A DNA stretch of 43,025 nucleotides from the IMG/VR virus record IMGVR_UViG_3300020185_000097, positions 1 through 43,025 of that record; one strand, written 5' to 3'. Of this stretch, positions 16,977 through 25,967 are shown piece after piece. Within the stretch, counting starts at the first letter, position 1. Every line of letters begins with the position of its first letter. The DNA comes from a virus. The translations under genes were made by a program, and so were the position numbers. A model generated the notes under the pieces. The model worked only from the letters and a program-made list of their open reading frames with translations. It was not told the DNA's origin and made no database searches.

Positions 16977-19483
16977 TCTATCAATGTTAATAGTTCAAAT
17001 TTTGTTTCTCCCGTAATCATATTCATACTCATATCGTTAATGCGATAGCTCTTTGTTTTGATTACAATCGTATCATTTACCTTTAATGTTAAGATCACAC
17101 CTAACGGAAGGATCGTTTTCACAATTGTCCTTCTCATTCTGTTGTTGTAGATGTCGGAGATGTAATCCTCCCAATAAGTATTATATATTGAAGGTGATGA
17201 CGCTGATCCATCGTTTAAAGTAAGCGGATTGATTTCACTTCCAAAACATAATGAATTAGTAAACGAATCATCATCAGTATTGAATTGATAGCAAAGGTTA
17301 TAAACCTCGTATTTATCTGCAATCGTTGGCGGAGTTGAATAGAATTTTCTTACACTATAAGCTGTGTTCGCGCTAATATCCTTTTGCCCTGCGTAATAAA
17401 ATATGAAAGGTTTATCGTTGATAGGTTTTAACTCTGAATCAACCATAAGACAAACCAAAAGCTCACTTAGAAATGGAGCAATGCTAGCAGTACTCGCGGT
17501 GTTTGTCAAGCGATTCCAAGAAGGATTCACGAAAGGCACTTTTACCTCGAAAGTGTCTGAGCCTAATGGATCGCCGAAGCTATCTATCAATGAAGTTTTA
17601 AGATCACCGTATCCGACACCTGTATTATTGTCGCTGAACTCTTTACCTATCAACTGGGTTGTCGGTTCATATTTAAAATTAATCTCATTAAACAAGGAAA
17701 TCGTCATAACTTCCTCTTCTGACTGATCTGTGTATTTAGTTAAGTCTACCGTATCGCCATTGGAATACCAATCTTCCAGCGTTAGTACTTCAAAGATGTT
17801 GTTATCATTATCGTCTGGAACGATAACAAGATTGAACATTTTTATGATTGAACTAAAAAAGTCATAAACTTTCATCGCAGGCAATCCTCCGTTAACGCTT
17901 TTTGTCAAGCCTGTTACATCATCAATGTATGTGGAGTTAAAAAAGTGAAATCTGCAACTTCCATCATTGTCAAATTCCCTATCTCTACCTACAAGCGTAA
18001 AATCTAAATAAGTGCTTGTGCTTCGCAACGTCCATTCATAAACTTCAGGAAACGAAGATTTGACATAGAATTTTATGTATTGAACGTTTCCGCTACTTGG
18101 TCGCGTGAAGTTTAATGCTATTCTGTAATAAGTTTCCTCGTCCTCCAATTCATATTCAGTAGTATTTGTAACTGCACCGTTTAACCATTCCTCAACCAAT
18201 AACGTTGGTAATGGTATTGGAAAATTTGACCCTGTTACCCTTGACGTTTTTGTTCCAATTCTAAATTCAATTTGATTAATTACATCTCCATCGGTTGGCG
18301 TTACTCGAAGCCTACTGCTCGCGTTTTGCCAAATACCGTTTGGATCAATAGTTGTGTCTGGCGAATTGATTAAACTCCAATTACTTTCAAAATGATTGCC
18401 GACACCAATTTCTCTATTTGTCCACATAAAGAGATCGGTGAATGCGGATGTTCCTAAAAAGTCAGAGCTGAAAGTTAAGCCGTATTTTGATTCAATATTC
18501 TCAACTATTTTACTAAGTGCAAGCGCAGGTTTAAACTCGTATAGCAAAGCACCGTTGACTCCATATTCAAATCGCCAGATAACCAACTCGCCATTAAATA
18601 TCGCGCCATTAAGTATTGCAAACTCGCAAATTGGCGAGTAAATAAATTCATATACTAATTCTTTTTGCCCCGATTGTTGCTGAAGTATATTTGCTTGAAT
18701 ATTAGCATTACCAGTAATAGAACCACTTGCATACTCTAAATTAAAATTGTTAGCCCTGTCATAAATATTAATTTCCCAAGAAGTTGTCTGATCGCTAACT
18801 CCAACACCTATACCAATAGGCAAATAATATTGCCCCGCATTATCTGTACTTCTATAAATTACAGCACTATTTAGTAAGTCTAAATTATCGTTTGCGTCAG
18901 TATTTGCGGTGAACCTTAAATATTTGTTTTCGTTATCTGCACCCGCGAATCCGTTATAATTTATTGTACCAATATCAGGCAGGCTGTTTAGAGTCCAATT
19001 ACGAGATGGGCTGATCATTGGAAGTAATACCTCGTTTTGTTGTATTCTATTATCTAGCGCAGACGCATATGTGTTATATGGAATTACATTTGTAGAAGGT
19101 AAATCAGTCAATACATCATCAGCAAATATCTGCTTTAAATTTACAAGCGCAGTAAAGAAGGTGATTGAGTAGCTATCTATTTCACCGTCTTTTATTTGAG
19201 AGCTTTCGTATTTAATAAACCCTTTTTTAAAGAGGTGTTTGTTGATTTCAAGTCTTGCGCTCTTTTTTGAGGAAGGATTAAAAGTTTGTTGCACATCGGA
19301 ATCATACCAATGCTCCATAATCACATTGTTGTTTTTTGATGCTGGAATGCTAAAAGTTTGCGAGTAATCACTAAAGAGCTTATCTATTTCTCTGTAATTC
19401 TTAACGGATCGTTGAAGCGTTACGTTTTCATCATCAAACAAGTCCAGCTTGCTATTTCCAATATAAACCTCTAAATCTATCAT
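16973..19483 (-). CDS. large tail protein (distal tail/hub type)
   Basis: An 836-residue protein beginning IDLEVYIGNSKLDLFDDENV, followed by KLFSDYSQTFSIPASKNN and ARLEINKHLFKKGFIKY. This start is familiar from a large, conserved tail protein of Bacteroidetes siphoviruses. The rest is beta-rich with many aromatic residues and no coiled coil. It probably forms part of the tail tip or baseplate hub. It follows the 548-residue tail gene without a gap and is followed by an ATGA overlap to the next ORF. The exact tail position is inferred. Confidence 0.62.
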   Translation of the reverse strand: MIDLEVYIGNSKLDLFDDENVTLQRSVKNYREIDKLFSDYSQTFSIPASKNNNVIMEHWYDSDVQQTFNPSSKKSARLEINKHLFKKGFIKYESSQIKDGEIDSYSITFFTALVNLKQIFADDVLTDLPSTNVIPYNTYASALDNRIQQNEVLLPMISPSRNWTLNSLPDIGTINYNGFAGADNENKYLRFTANTDANDNLDLLNSAVIYRSTDNAGQYYLPIGIGVGVSDQTTSWEINIYDRANNFNLEYASGSITGNANIQANILQQQSGQKELVYEFIYSPICEFAILNGAIFNGELVIWRFEYGVNGALLYEFKPALALSKIVENIESKYGLTFSSDFLGTSAFTDLFMWTNREIGVGNHFESNWSLINSPDTTIDPNGIWQNASSRLRVTPTDGDVINQIEFRIGTKTSRVTGSNFPIPLPTLLVEEWLNGAVTNTTEYELEDEETYYRIALNFTRPSSGNVQYIKFYVKSSFPEVYEWTLRSTSTYLDFTLVGRDREFDNDGSCRFHFFNSTYIDDVTGLTKSVNGGLPAMKVYDFFSSIIKMFNLVIVPDDNDNNIFEVLTLEDWYSNGDTVDLTKYTDQSEEEVMTISLFNEINFKYEPTTQLIGKEFSDNNTGVGYGDLKTSLIDSFGDPLGSDTFEVKVPFVNPSWNRLTNTASTASIAPFLSELLVCLMVDSELKPINDKPFIFYYAGQKDISANTAYSVRKFYSTPPTIADKYEVYNLCYQFNTDDDSFTNSLCFGSEINPLTLNDGSASSPSIYNTYWEDYISDIYNNRMRRTIVKTILPLGVILTLKVNDTIVIKTKSYRINDMSMNMITGETKFELLTLIE

Positions 19484-21130
19484 TTATAAGCTGTTGTTAA
19501 TTGCATTGTAAGCAAAATTGAACTCAACCTCATAATTAATCAGCTTGTCATTTACGCTCGTTTTAAAATCAACGTTTTGCGTGTTTAAGACAACTGGCTC
19601 AACAACATCGTCAATGATCAGATAAACTCTTTCACTAAGCATCATTTCCTCAAGTAACAGATTGAAAGACTCATCCACAAATCCTGTGTTGACCGTTATC
19701 CTTTTGATGCCGTTCTTATTGTATTGCACATTTTGATGATCAGTCAATGAATAGCTATATTTCGGAGTACTAGTTCCTAGCGGCCCCCTATCAACGAAAC
19801 CAATATTTCTTTTATATTGACTTGATGTTATGGCTAGTTTCTGCATTGACTTTTTGATGAAGCTGAATGAATCCCAGCATCCCCATTTGTTTATAAAAAG
19901 ACAATCAATCACGTTATACTTAGGCTCGCAAATGATTTCGTAGCGCAAAACGGGTTGTTTGTTAATCGATAGCATTTCATTTGAAACCTCATTTCTTTGA
20001 TAAGTTAAAATGCCATAATTTATTAACTCTAACTGAGTTGCTTGTAAGCAATCTACTTGCTCTCCTGCTGAAGCATCTGGTTTAATACACGTTATGCTGT
20101 TTGTTCCGATGCTTGAAACATCCCAAGAATCTGTTCTGCTCACCCAACTAACTCCGCAATCTGTAAACGCTGGAAGCTGAAGTGTTACACTTGTTTGTGT
20201 GATTGGTTGAAATTGTGTAGAAATGGTAAGCAATCCTGTGCCTGAATTATAGTTTAAAAATCCTGCTTCAGTAATCGTTTCAATCTCACTAACAACAGGT
20301 AAGATTTCGGAGGCAGTTACAAAATGACCAACTCTTAAATATTCAAACCCACTAATCCAGTTGTTAAGTAAATTGACCTTTCCAAGCGGCGTGTAAAGTA
20401 AAGAATCCTCTACCTCTCCATATCTAGAAGAAGAAGATTCAGCGGCAGCAATATTAATGTCCTTGCAATTCGTATTTGAAGTTACGTCTGTTTTCCAGTT
20501 CTCGCCAGCTCCAAACTTAATTCTTGCAAAAGATGCGCTTTCACTATTATGCCGATCAAACTCACCTGTGTTGATTCCTAAGATAGCGTAACTATTTTGC
20601 CCGATTTGACGATAGCAATTGGTTGCCATTATTGTGACATCAGTACCATACGCTGCTGTGCCTGAATACGAACCTTCAAAGATGTAATTGCCAGTTGCGC
20701 CAGTAGATGGTAGATAGTTTACACCGTCTTTAAAACTACCATAGCCATCCTTAATTGTGTAGTATGTAGTTTCATCAGGCGGATTAGGGGCCATTGTATT
20801 TACTATCGACTTCACAACTTTGACAAAATAAACCTGACCTTCATTTGACGTTTTAGTTACAGCCTGAAGAGCTAAAAACGTTAAATACTCATGCTTAAAA
20901 AAATCTTTAATGATTGCCGCAATATCAAATACAATGATACCATCAACAGCATCAGTTTTAGATAATGTGTAGCTTTTCACATCTGTCATTGATGTGACAG
21001 AGGAACGCCTATCACCCAACTGAACCGTTACCGATAGTGAAGCACTTACAATAGTTCCAGCAGAAGGCTCGCAGTTTATAAAATAGGGCGATCTTGTTGA
21101 TATCGGTGTGTGATTTTTAAGTGCTAGCAT
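19484..21130 (-). CDS. tail-associated protein, beta-rich
   Basis: A 548-residue protein with many short beta strands, several Cys residues (for example CEPKYNVIDCLFINKWGCWD) and a C-terminal VNYEVEFNF-like strand. The KYNVIDCLFINKWGCWDSFS segment is a recurring motif in tail proteins of Bacteroidetes phages. It is probably a tail-tip or distal tail protein working with the 836-residue product encoded immediately downstream. It overlaps the upstream gene by 14 nt. No enzymatic motif was seen. Confidence 0.55.
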   Translation of the reverse strand: MLALKNHTPISTRSPYFINCEPSAGTIVSASLSVTVQLGDRRSSVTSMTDVKSYTLSKTDAVDGIIVFDIAAIIKDFFKHEYLTFLALQAVTKTSNEGQVYFVKVVKSIVNTMAPNPPDETTYYTIKDGYGSFKDGVNYLPSTGATGNYIFEGSYSGTAAYGTDVTIMATNCYRQIGQNSYAILGINTGEFDRHNSESASFARIKFGAGENWKTDVTSNTNCKDINIAAAESSSSRYGEVEDSLLYTPLGKVNLLNNWISGFEYLRVGHFVTASEILPVVSEIETITEAGFLNYNSGTGLLTISTQFQPITQTSVTLQLPAFTDCGVSWVSRTDSWDVSSIGTNSITCIKPDASAGEQVDCLQATQLELINYGILTYQRNEVSNEMLSINKQPVLRYEIICEPKYNVIDCLFINKWGCWDSFSFIKKSMQKLAITSSQYKRNIGFVDRGPLGTSTPKYSYSLTDHQNVQYNKNGIKRITVNTGFVDESFNLLLEEMMLSERVYLIIDDVVEPVVLNTQNVDFKTSVNDKLINYEVEFNFAYNAINNSL

Positions 21131-21683
21131 TTGATATTGTGTCTAGTTGTGTGTCTATGTAATCAATTTGATCTTGAGCTATTGCTTCTTGAATGTCGTT
21201 GTAGTATTTTTCTTGCTGGCTTTCAAAAGCATCTGTGAAAAAGTTAGTAGGTGCAATTCCATTCTCCTTTGCGTTCCTGCTTATAACGTATGCTAAACCC
21301 CTTACCCTTGAAGCGGTTTTCTTAATAAATGAACCAGTTTCTAGGTCGCGTATTTTAAGCGGCTTCTTATTGATCCAATCTATCAAAGGCTGCATTGGTA
21401 TACCCTTGCCTGCTTTGCGCCCTTTATCAACTGTTAAACCATAATCCAGCATCGACCAAACAATGTTCGCTTTTTCAAATCTGCCAGTCTTATCGTTCCG
21501 TTGCTTTACTTTTGCTTTGATTGAATTGCGAAGGTTTCCGCTATTGTCAATTCTTTTTTTATAACTTTTACCGCGTGAATTTTTAGCTGTGTAAGTTTTA
21601 CCCAAATTAATTTTTGATAGCCTCACAACGTTGTCTGCAAAATCAGCCAACACTTTACCTCGCATAGATTGTTTAACGGGCAT
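21117..21683 (-). CDS. HK97 gp10-like head-tail/tail completion protein
   Basis: A 188-residue basic protein. The N-terminal half carries RGKVLADFADNVVRLSKINL and SGNLRNSIKAKV. The LRNSI motif with the following basic strand is the signature of the HK97 gp10 / tail completion family (minor tail or stopper). The C-terminal third is helical and acidic (EKYYNDIQEAIAQDQIDYID). It shares one base with the upstream gene and overlaps the downstream one by 14 nt, consistent with a head-tail connector and tail operon. Confidence 0.62.
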   Translation of the reverse strand: MPVKQSMRGKVLADFADNVVRLSKINLGKTYTAKNSRGKSYKKRIDNSGNLRNSIKAKVKQRNDKTGRFEKANIVWSMLDYGLTVDKGRKAGKGIPMQPLIDWINKKPLKIRDLETGSFIKKTASRVRGLAYVISRNAKENGIAPTNFFTDAFESQQEKYYNDIQEAIAQDQIDYIDTQLDTISNAST

Positions 21684-22147
21684 TATACGCAGATTTCGGT
21701 GTTAGGTACTTCGATAGCAATATCAATTGCCCATCCAGCTAAAAGGTTCTCAAACCTATCCTTAAAGGAAGTGGCGTTTATCGATCCTGTTAATTGATAA
21801 AAGTTGTCAAACGCATCTCCTCTTCTTAATTGCTCAACCAATCTATTACAAACTTGAAGCTGAGTATTCCAAATATCTTGAAGGTCTGTTGTTCCGTAGA
21901 ATGGCTCTGACTCGTTTCTAGAATCAACTTTATTAACGTCAACTATGTCCATACATACTATTGTAAAGTTCATAGTCATTGTCGATCCGTTCAATGAAGT
22001 ATCTCCTACTACTATATGCGACAACGGAAAGATAGATTTTTTTGCCAAATCAACTTCGCTAATATCACCGATGCTAACTGTGTTTACGTTATCATCAGCA
22101 ATAAGTAGGTCATGAAGTTTTTCGGTTACTGTATAAAATTGCCTCAT
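21683..22147 (-). CDS. tail terminator-like protein
   Basis: A 154-residue protein (FYTVTEKLHDLLIADDNVNT ... FPLSHIVVGD ... MNFTIVCMDIVD ... LLAGWAIDIAIEVPN). The size, alternating beta pattern and place next to the gp10-like protein fit the tail-terminator/neck proteins that Bacteroidetes siphoviruses encode here. It overlaps the chaperone extension frame (22144) by 4 nt. The role is inferred from recalled family appearance and context. Confidence 0.5.
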   Translation of the reverse strand: MRQFYTVTEKLHDLLIADDNVNTVSIGDISEVDLAKKSIFPLSHIVVGDTSLNGSTMTMNFTIVCMDIVDVNKVDSRNESEPFYGTTDLQDIWNTQLQVCNRLVEQLRRGDAFDNFYQLTGSINATSFKDRFENLLAGWAIDIAIEVPNTEICV

Positions 22148-22407
22148 TGTCTTTGTCTTTGTCTTTTTAATTCTTGCGCTTCAATCTCAGCTTTCTCTTT
22201 ATCAAAACTTAATTTGCGCAAACATTGATGAACATTAGTTCCTGTGACTTCATCGAGCTTAGTAACATCTCCATTTGCGAGATGTACAATTGATTGATAC
22301 CATCCCCATTTTGCTGCGAACTGAGATCTTCCTCCGAAGTCATTGTCTTTGATTCCTTCACCAAAGAGGCTATCGTATGTTCCACCAATTCTCTTCCTAA
22401 AGTCCAA
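22144..22407 (-). CDS. tail assembly chaperone, -1 frame extension (T-like)
   Basis: An open frame of 87 codons whose only possible independent start is a TTG just after a T9 run. It reads DFRKRIGGTYDSLFGEGIKD, then FAAKWGWYQSIVHLANGDVT and a helical, basic end. The WGWYxxIxxLAxGD motif is common in small proteins encoded next to tail chaperones in Bacteroidetes siphoviruses. It overlaps the upstream gene by 199 nt in the -1 frame. By analogy with lambda G/GT it is likely made mainly as a -1 frameshift fusion from the slippery run at 22406-22414. Confidence 0.6.
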   Translation of the reverse strand: MDFRKRIGGTYDSLFGEGIKDNDFGGRSQFAAKWGWYQSIVHLANGDVTKLDEVTGTNVHQCLRKLSFDKEKAEIEAQELKRQRQRQ

Positions 22408-22904
22408 AAAAAAAGCATTGCACCTAACGCATCCGATAGTCCAACTTCCTTCATCGCTTCGGCATATTGATCAGAGCCTTTGTATGGTTCAATCAAATAT
22501 GTGTCCTTAACTTCCATCGTAATAGGTCGGTAAAGAATAGTCAACGCCTTGTGAAATGTAAGCGGATCAGATATGTAACTTTCTAAGTCTACATATTCTC
22601 CCAATGTCATCGCGTCTATTTTAGGAATGAAGCCAAACTTTTTCCCGTCTAACTCAATTATTTTATTATACGAAGGCTTACGCTCTAATATTTTAGCTAG
22701 TTCATCAACCGCAAAACTAAATACGCTAATATCTGCCTGTCTGAGTTTGTCTGGATCGGCCTTGCAGAATATCTCCAGCATTTTCATTTGAACAAATGTC
22801 GAATCTTCTTGACCTTCGTTTGCTTTAAGTATCTTTTGAAACTCTTGATAATCACCTAAAGCGATATCGTTTAGCGAAGCTGGTATTTGAAACTTTACTT
22901 TCAT
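22209..22904 (-). CDS. tail assembly chaperone (G-like)
   Basis: A 231-residue protein beginning VKFQIPASLNDIALGDYQEF, with GFIPKIDAMTLGEYVDLESY in the middle and GAMLFFWTLGRELVEHTI near residue 170. I recognise this as the conserved protein preceding tail genes in Bacteroidetes siphoviruses. The zero frame continues 68 residues beyond the T9 run (GDGINQLYISQMEMLL), so unlike lambda G it does not stop near the slip site. A late promoter-like element abuts its start (22906-22935), in the 32-nt gap after terL. Confidence 0.65.
   Translation of the reverse strand: MKVKFQIPASLNDIALGDYQEFQKILKANEGQEDSTFVQMKMLEIFCKADPDKLRQADISVFSFAVDELAKILERKPSYNKIIELDGKKFGFIPKIDAMTLGEYVDLESYISDPLTFHKALTILYRPITMEVKDTYLIEPYKGSDQYAEAMKEVGLSDALGAMLFFWTLGRELVEHTIASLVKESKTMTSEEDLSSQQNGDGINQLYISQMEMLLSSMKSQELMFINVCAN
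22406..22414 (-). promoter_or_regulatory. putative -1 ribosomal frameshift site (T9)
   Basis: The minus strand reads C-T9-GGAC. In the zero frame it is CTT TTT TTT TGG. Slippage by -1 gives TTT TTG GAC, entering an open frame of 87 codons. A heptamer of identical bases fits the X XXY YYZ rule. No downstream stimulatory structure has been established by eye. Confidence 0.55.
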
Positions 22905-22905
22905 A

Positions 22906-22935
22906 CTTATATAACTTGATTTTTGATTTTTGTCA
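22906..22935 (-). promoter_or_regulatory. late promoter-like element, copy 2 (tail chaperone)
   Basis: Minus strand TGACA at 22935-22931, a 17-nt spacer ending AATCAAGT, then TATATAAG at 22913-22906, one base before the ATG at 22904. It occupies nearly the whole gap between the terminase stop and this gene. Confidence 0.7.
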
Positions 22936-22936
22936 C

Positions 22937-24100
22937 TTAACGAATAGCGTAAACTCCGTAGTTTGGTTTACTTAACTTATTCCATACAGCGTATCTGGTC
23001 GCGTCAATAGCATGGTTAAAATTGTCTATTGGCTTGTTCAGTAGATTGCCGTTTTTATCTTCTTGCCATTTATAGTTTTGAAGTTCCTTGATGATGTTGA
23101 GGCTTGACTTAGTTACATGAATCTTGTATCGCTTGAGCATATCAATGCCAGCCATAACACTATCCGCACCTTTAGCCGTTGGCTTTACATTCCACCTCAT
23201 ACGATATAGTTCTTCGATTGATTTAGGCTCTGCGCTGTCTGCAAATATTTCGTCTTGTCTAGTTAGCTGAAGCTCCGCAAACTTATCTGATATGTCAGGG
23301 TTGGTTAAATTGGTGTGATAAAGTAACTCATCTAAATAAAGGTTTTCTCCATCTTTATAAACGGCAACCATAGAAGTAGGATCGTTGGTAAATCCAAAGT
23401 CTAAACCATACGATAGTATCTTAACATCAGCAGGTACTTCATCAACTACTGAGAATTGAAATATAGTGGCTCTTGATGAACCACGCTCACCAAGTCCATA
23501 TATACGCCAGTAATCATTATCAGTAAATTGAAGTCGCTCAATCTCCATCTTGATACTTTTATCAAGAAACTTATTATCCTTATAAGTGGTTTGTAAGAAG
23601 TCGCAATCATCTCTTGGCACTACTTTATCATAAATCCAATGAAAGCTATCAGAAGGATTGTAATCAAGTATTATACGGCCTGTGGTTCTGAATACAATTT
23701 GTTGCCAATCTTCCCAATAAAATTCATTGGCTTCGTTAAGAAATGCTAAATCTCTTTTTCGGCCTCTGACTTTTTGCGGTTGATCTAAGCTAATAAACTC
23801 AATTAGGTTGCCGTTAAGAATATATTCGCTATTGCTTTTGTTGTGGTAGTCTTCGTTGTATATTTCGTGCTTCCTCAGTATGTCAAAGAAGTCACGCATT
23901 ACAGATGAACGCAATGCAGGAAAAGTCTTTCTAGCAATTGTAACTGTTTTACCTGTGTTTTTGTTGCAATAGTAAAAGATAATCCAAAGCAGAATGTTGT
24001 ATGTTTTACCAGACCTTGTACCGCCTTGCTCAACAATTATCTTCTTCTCTGAATACTTGAGATGATGGTAGACTCTATTCGTTTCTATCTTTCCCGTCAT
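22937..24100 (-). CDS. terL: terminase large subunit, siphovirus
   Basis: A 387-residue packaging motor. Walker A is GGTRSGKT at residues 26-33. Walker B with the catalytic Glu is LAFLNEAN (118-125). The coupling/nuclease domain has Asp residues in GLDFGF (D234), IFADSAEP (D288) and NHAIDATRYA (D366), the RNase H-like catalytic set. Length and layout match PBSX/Terminase_3-type enzymes. It overlaps the small terminase by 26 nt. It is unrelated to the 738-residue terminase at 8773-10989, so the window has two packaging systems. Confidence 0.93.
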   Translation of the reverse strand: MTGKIETNRVYHHLKYSEKKIIVEQGGTRSGKTYNILLWIIFYYCNKNTGKTVTIARKTFPALRSSVMRDFFDILRKHEIYNEDYHNKSNSEYILNGNLIEFISLDQPQKVRGRKRDLAFLNEANEFYWEDWQQIVFRTTGRIILDYNPSDSFHWIYDKVVPRDDCDFLQTTYKDNKFLDKSIKMEIERLQFTDNDYWRIYGLGERGSSRATIFQFSVVDEVPADVKILSYGLDFGFTNDPTSMVAVYKDGENLYLDELLYHTNLTNPDISDKFAELQLTRQDEIFADSAEPKSIEELYRMRWNVKPTAKGADSVMAGIDMLKRYKIHVTKSSLNIIKELQNYKWQEDKNGNLLNKPIDNFNHAIDATRYAVWNKLSKPNYGVYAIR

Positions 24101-24428
24101 CTTCTATAATCTCAAAGGTTTTAATTCCTTCGTGTGCTATTTCTTGACGTTCAATGTAACCTCTTCTCTTTCCTTTGGTCTTTAAATAAAAAATAGTTGA
24201 CGTTGGATTACCGTCTTGAATTTGTTTGTGCAAACTACTTTCGGCAAAGTCAATAGCAAGGTCTGCAATACTTTCAACTGAGGCGCGATATTCTTCATCC
24301 TCCTTCATCCAATTGTAATGTGAACCCCTATCTATACCAACCGTCTTGCAAGCCGTTGTAACGATGCCTAATGATTTTTCAAGCGCAACTATCATCGCCT
24401 TTTTTAGTGTTGAATTTTGTTTGTTCAT
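24075..24428 (-). CDS. terS: terminase small subunit
   Basis: A 117-residue protein. Residues about 8-45 form a helix-turn-helix (ALEKSLGIVTTACKTVGIDR then HYNWMKEDEEYR), followed by a helical oligomerisation region and a segment TIFYLKTKGKRRGY typical of phage small terminases (and of phBC6A51-like HTH proteins). The acidic C terminus overlaps the large subunit gene by 26 nt. It recognises the packaging site and recruits the motor. Confidence 0.85.
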   Translation of the reverse strand: MNKQNSTLKKAMIVALEKSLGIVTTACKTVGIDRGSHYNWMKEDEEYRASVESIADLAIDFAESSLHKQIQDGNPTSTIFYLKTKGKRRGYIERQEIAHEGIKTFEIIEDDGKDRNE

Positions 24429-24429
24429 A

Positions 24430-25239
24430 TTAAATTCCTTTGAATGCTTTTAATGGATAAAATATTAGACTATTTCTATAACCTCCTTCGTGAGTTGGTA
24501 TTATTGGCGTTACTCCGTGAACGTTTCTCCAAGCTGGGTAAACTAATATAGAGTTATCCTTTTGTCCTATCGTGGCATCATAGTCTGGTATGTGCAAATC
24601 TCCGCCTTTAGAATTATGTTTCTTGCAAATGATTACGTTTACTGCTCCCACTATATTGCCACTATCTCTGTGAAATGGAGCTGAAATATTAAAATTTGAA
24701 ATTGAACCTGTAAACAAATTAGAAAATTTCCATTTGTCGTTTATTTCCGTAAACAATTCTGTTTGAAGTTTGTGTTGTTCTGGCAATATTTGTCTAATAA
24801 GTTCTTCGCTCTCTTTAGCTAACAGCAACATTGCTTTAACAAAAATCTCAGCTGATTTTACAGAATGAACGCTTGACCTTGAGGCGTAAGGTCTTCTTAC
24901 CATAGGCTTTGGAGGTATAGATCCAAGTATAACCGACATCTGAGATACTTCACCGCCTTTTTTGTTTTTATATTTTTCAATTATATCTGGTCTTGCAGAT
25001 TGTTGATTAATAGCAGACGCCCTGTTCATTATTGATTTCGGCACTCTTTTTGAATTAAATTCTGCGTCTGCTAAGTCTGCTAACTTGCACATCTTTTCAG
25101 GCATTTTAGTAAGGTAAAACCCTATTGCCTCTCTATCTGCATAAAATATACAGTCTTCAGTTACATTAGGTTCTATATATTCGCAAGCCTCTCCTATCTT
25201 TCTGCTATGCTCTACTTTTATTAAATCAACTCTTTTCAT
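24430..25239 (-). CDS. TET/JBP-family DNA base dioxygenase
   Basis: A 269-residue protein whose C-terminal half carries the full Fe(II)/2-oxoglutarate dioxygenase set: H190-x-D192 in APFHRDSGN, H241 in WRNVHGVTP, and R255 in GGYRNSLIFY. The surrounding pattern (a strand leading to H-x-D-x-G-N, then VGAVNVIICKK and GGDLHIPDYD) is that of the TET/JBP family, which hydroxylates methyl groups of 5-methylcytosine or thymine in DNA. The ATGA overlap with the glycosyltransferase upstream indicates joint action. The small terminase starts 2 nt downstream. Family confidence is high. The substrate (5mC or T) is not determined by the sequence. Confidence 0.8.
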   Translation of the reverse strand: MKRVDLIKVEHSRKIGEACEYIEPNVTEDCIFYADREAIGFYLTKMPEKMCKLADLADAEFNSKRVPKSIMNRASAINQQSARPDIIEKYKNKKGGEVSQMSVILGSIPPKPMVRRPYASRSSVHSVKSAEIFVKAMLLLAKESEELIRQILPEQHKLQTELFTEINDKWKFSNLFTGSISNFNISAPFHRDSGNIVGAVNVIICKKHNSKGGDLHIPDYDATIGQKDNSILVYPAWRNVHGVTPIIPTHEGGYRNSLIFYPLKAFKGI

Positions 25240-25967
25240 TTTACTGTTTTGTTATAATGCATAGCTAGTTCTTTTATCTTTGTTTTCATGTCAACTCTAT
25301 CTCCTTTGTTTTTTAAGGTTACAAATGGATGCCACTCATAGCACATTTTTTTAGCAGTTTCCTCATCCTTTTTTGCTTTGTACTCAGACTGAAGACCTCC
25401 AGCGTTTGAACCAACATCAGGGCAAGCAAACCAAAAGTGATTAAACCTTAAAACTCCATTACCTTTTTTTATAGTTTGCAATGCAAAATCTCTATCCTCT
25501 TTTAAATTAAACTCTGGTCGGTAATCCCATTTTATTTTACTTACGTTCATTAAGACGCAGACTTCCGCAAACTTTCTATTTATAGAGTAACTTGTTTTCT
25601 CGTGCCAAGCGTGTTGAGTATAATTTATACCAACCAGTTCAAAAGGTAATTTTTTTGCTTTTTCTAATATATTAAACCATATAGATGCGTCTTTTTTTAC
25701 CGTTTTACCATTGTAAATACCAAAAGAAGTTACATCATCATCGCATATTATAACCCATTCAAAACTATTCTGCCTAGCATAGTTTAACATAAAATTACGA
25801 ACGTATCCAATGCCTTTGTCATTATCTAATATAGAAACTTTATTAGGCACATTGTAATCATCAAACTCTTGAGGCTCAATAAAATGAAAAACTTTTATAC
25901 CAACGTCTTGAAAAAGTTTGTACGTTTTTGTGTTTAACCTTCCTTTTGTGGGTATAAAGCAAATCAT
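25236..25967 (-). CDS. TET-associated DNA glycosyltransferase
   Basis: A 243-residue GT-A fold enzyme. PTKGR at residues 6-10 begins the nucleotide-sugar site. IICDDDVTSFG (D76-D78) is the metal-binding DxD. NLKEDRDFAL (E157-D160) supplies the catalytic acid region, followed by FNHFWF. This combination (P-[ST]-x-G-R, DDD, ED-x-DF) matches the glycosyltransferases found beside TET/JBP dioxygenases in phages, related to the base J glucosyltransferase. It would attach a sugar to hydroxymethyl bases. It overlaps the dioxygenase and ParB-like genes by 4 nt each. The sugar is unknown. Confidence 0.78.
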   Translation of the reverse strand: MICFIPTKGRLNTKTYKLFQDVGIKVFHFIEPQEFDDYNVPNKVSILDNDKGIGYVRNFMLNYARQNSFEWVIICDDDVTSFGIYNGKTVKKDASIWFNILEKAKKLPFELVGINYTQHAWHEKTSYSINRKFAEVCVLMNVSKIKWDYRPEFNLKEDRDFALQTIKKGNGVLRFNHFWFACPDVGSNAGGLQSEYKAKKDEETAKKMCYEWHPFVTLKNKGDRVDMKTKIKELAMHYNKTVK

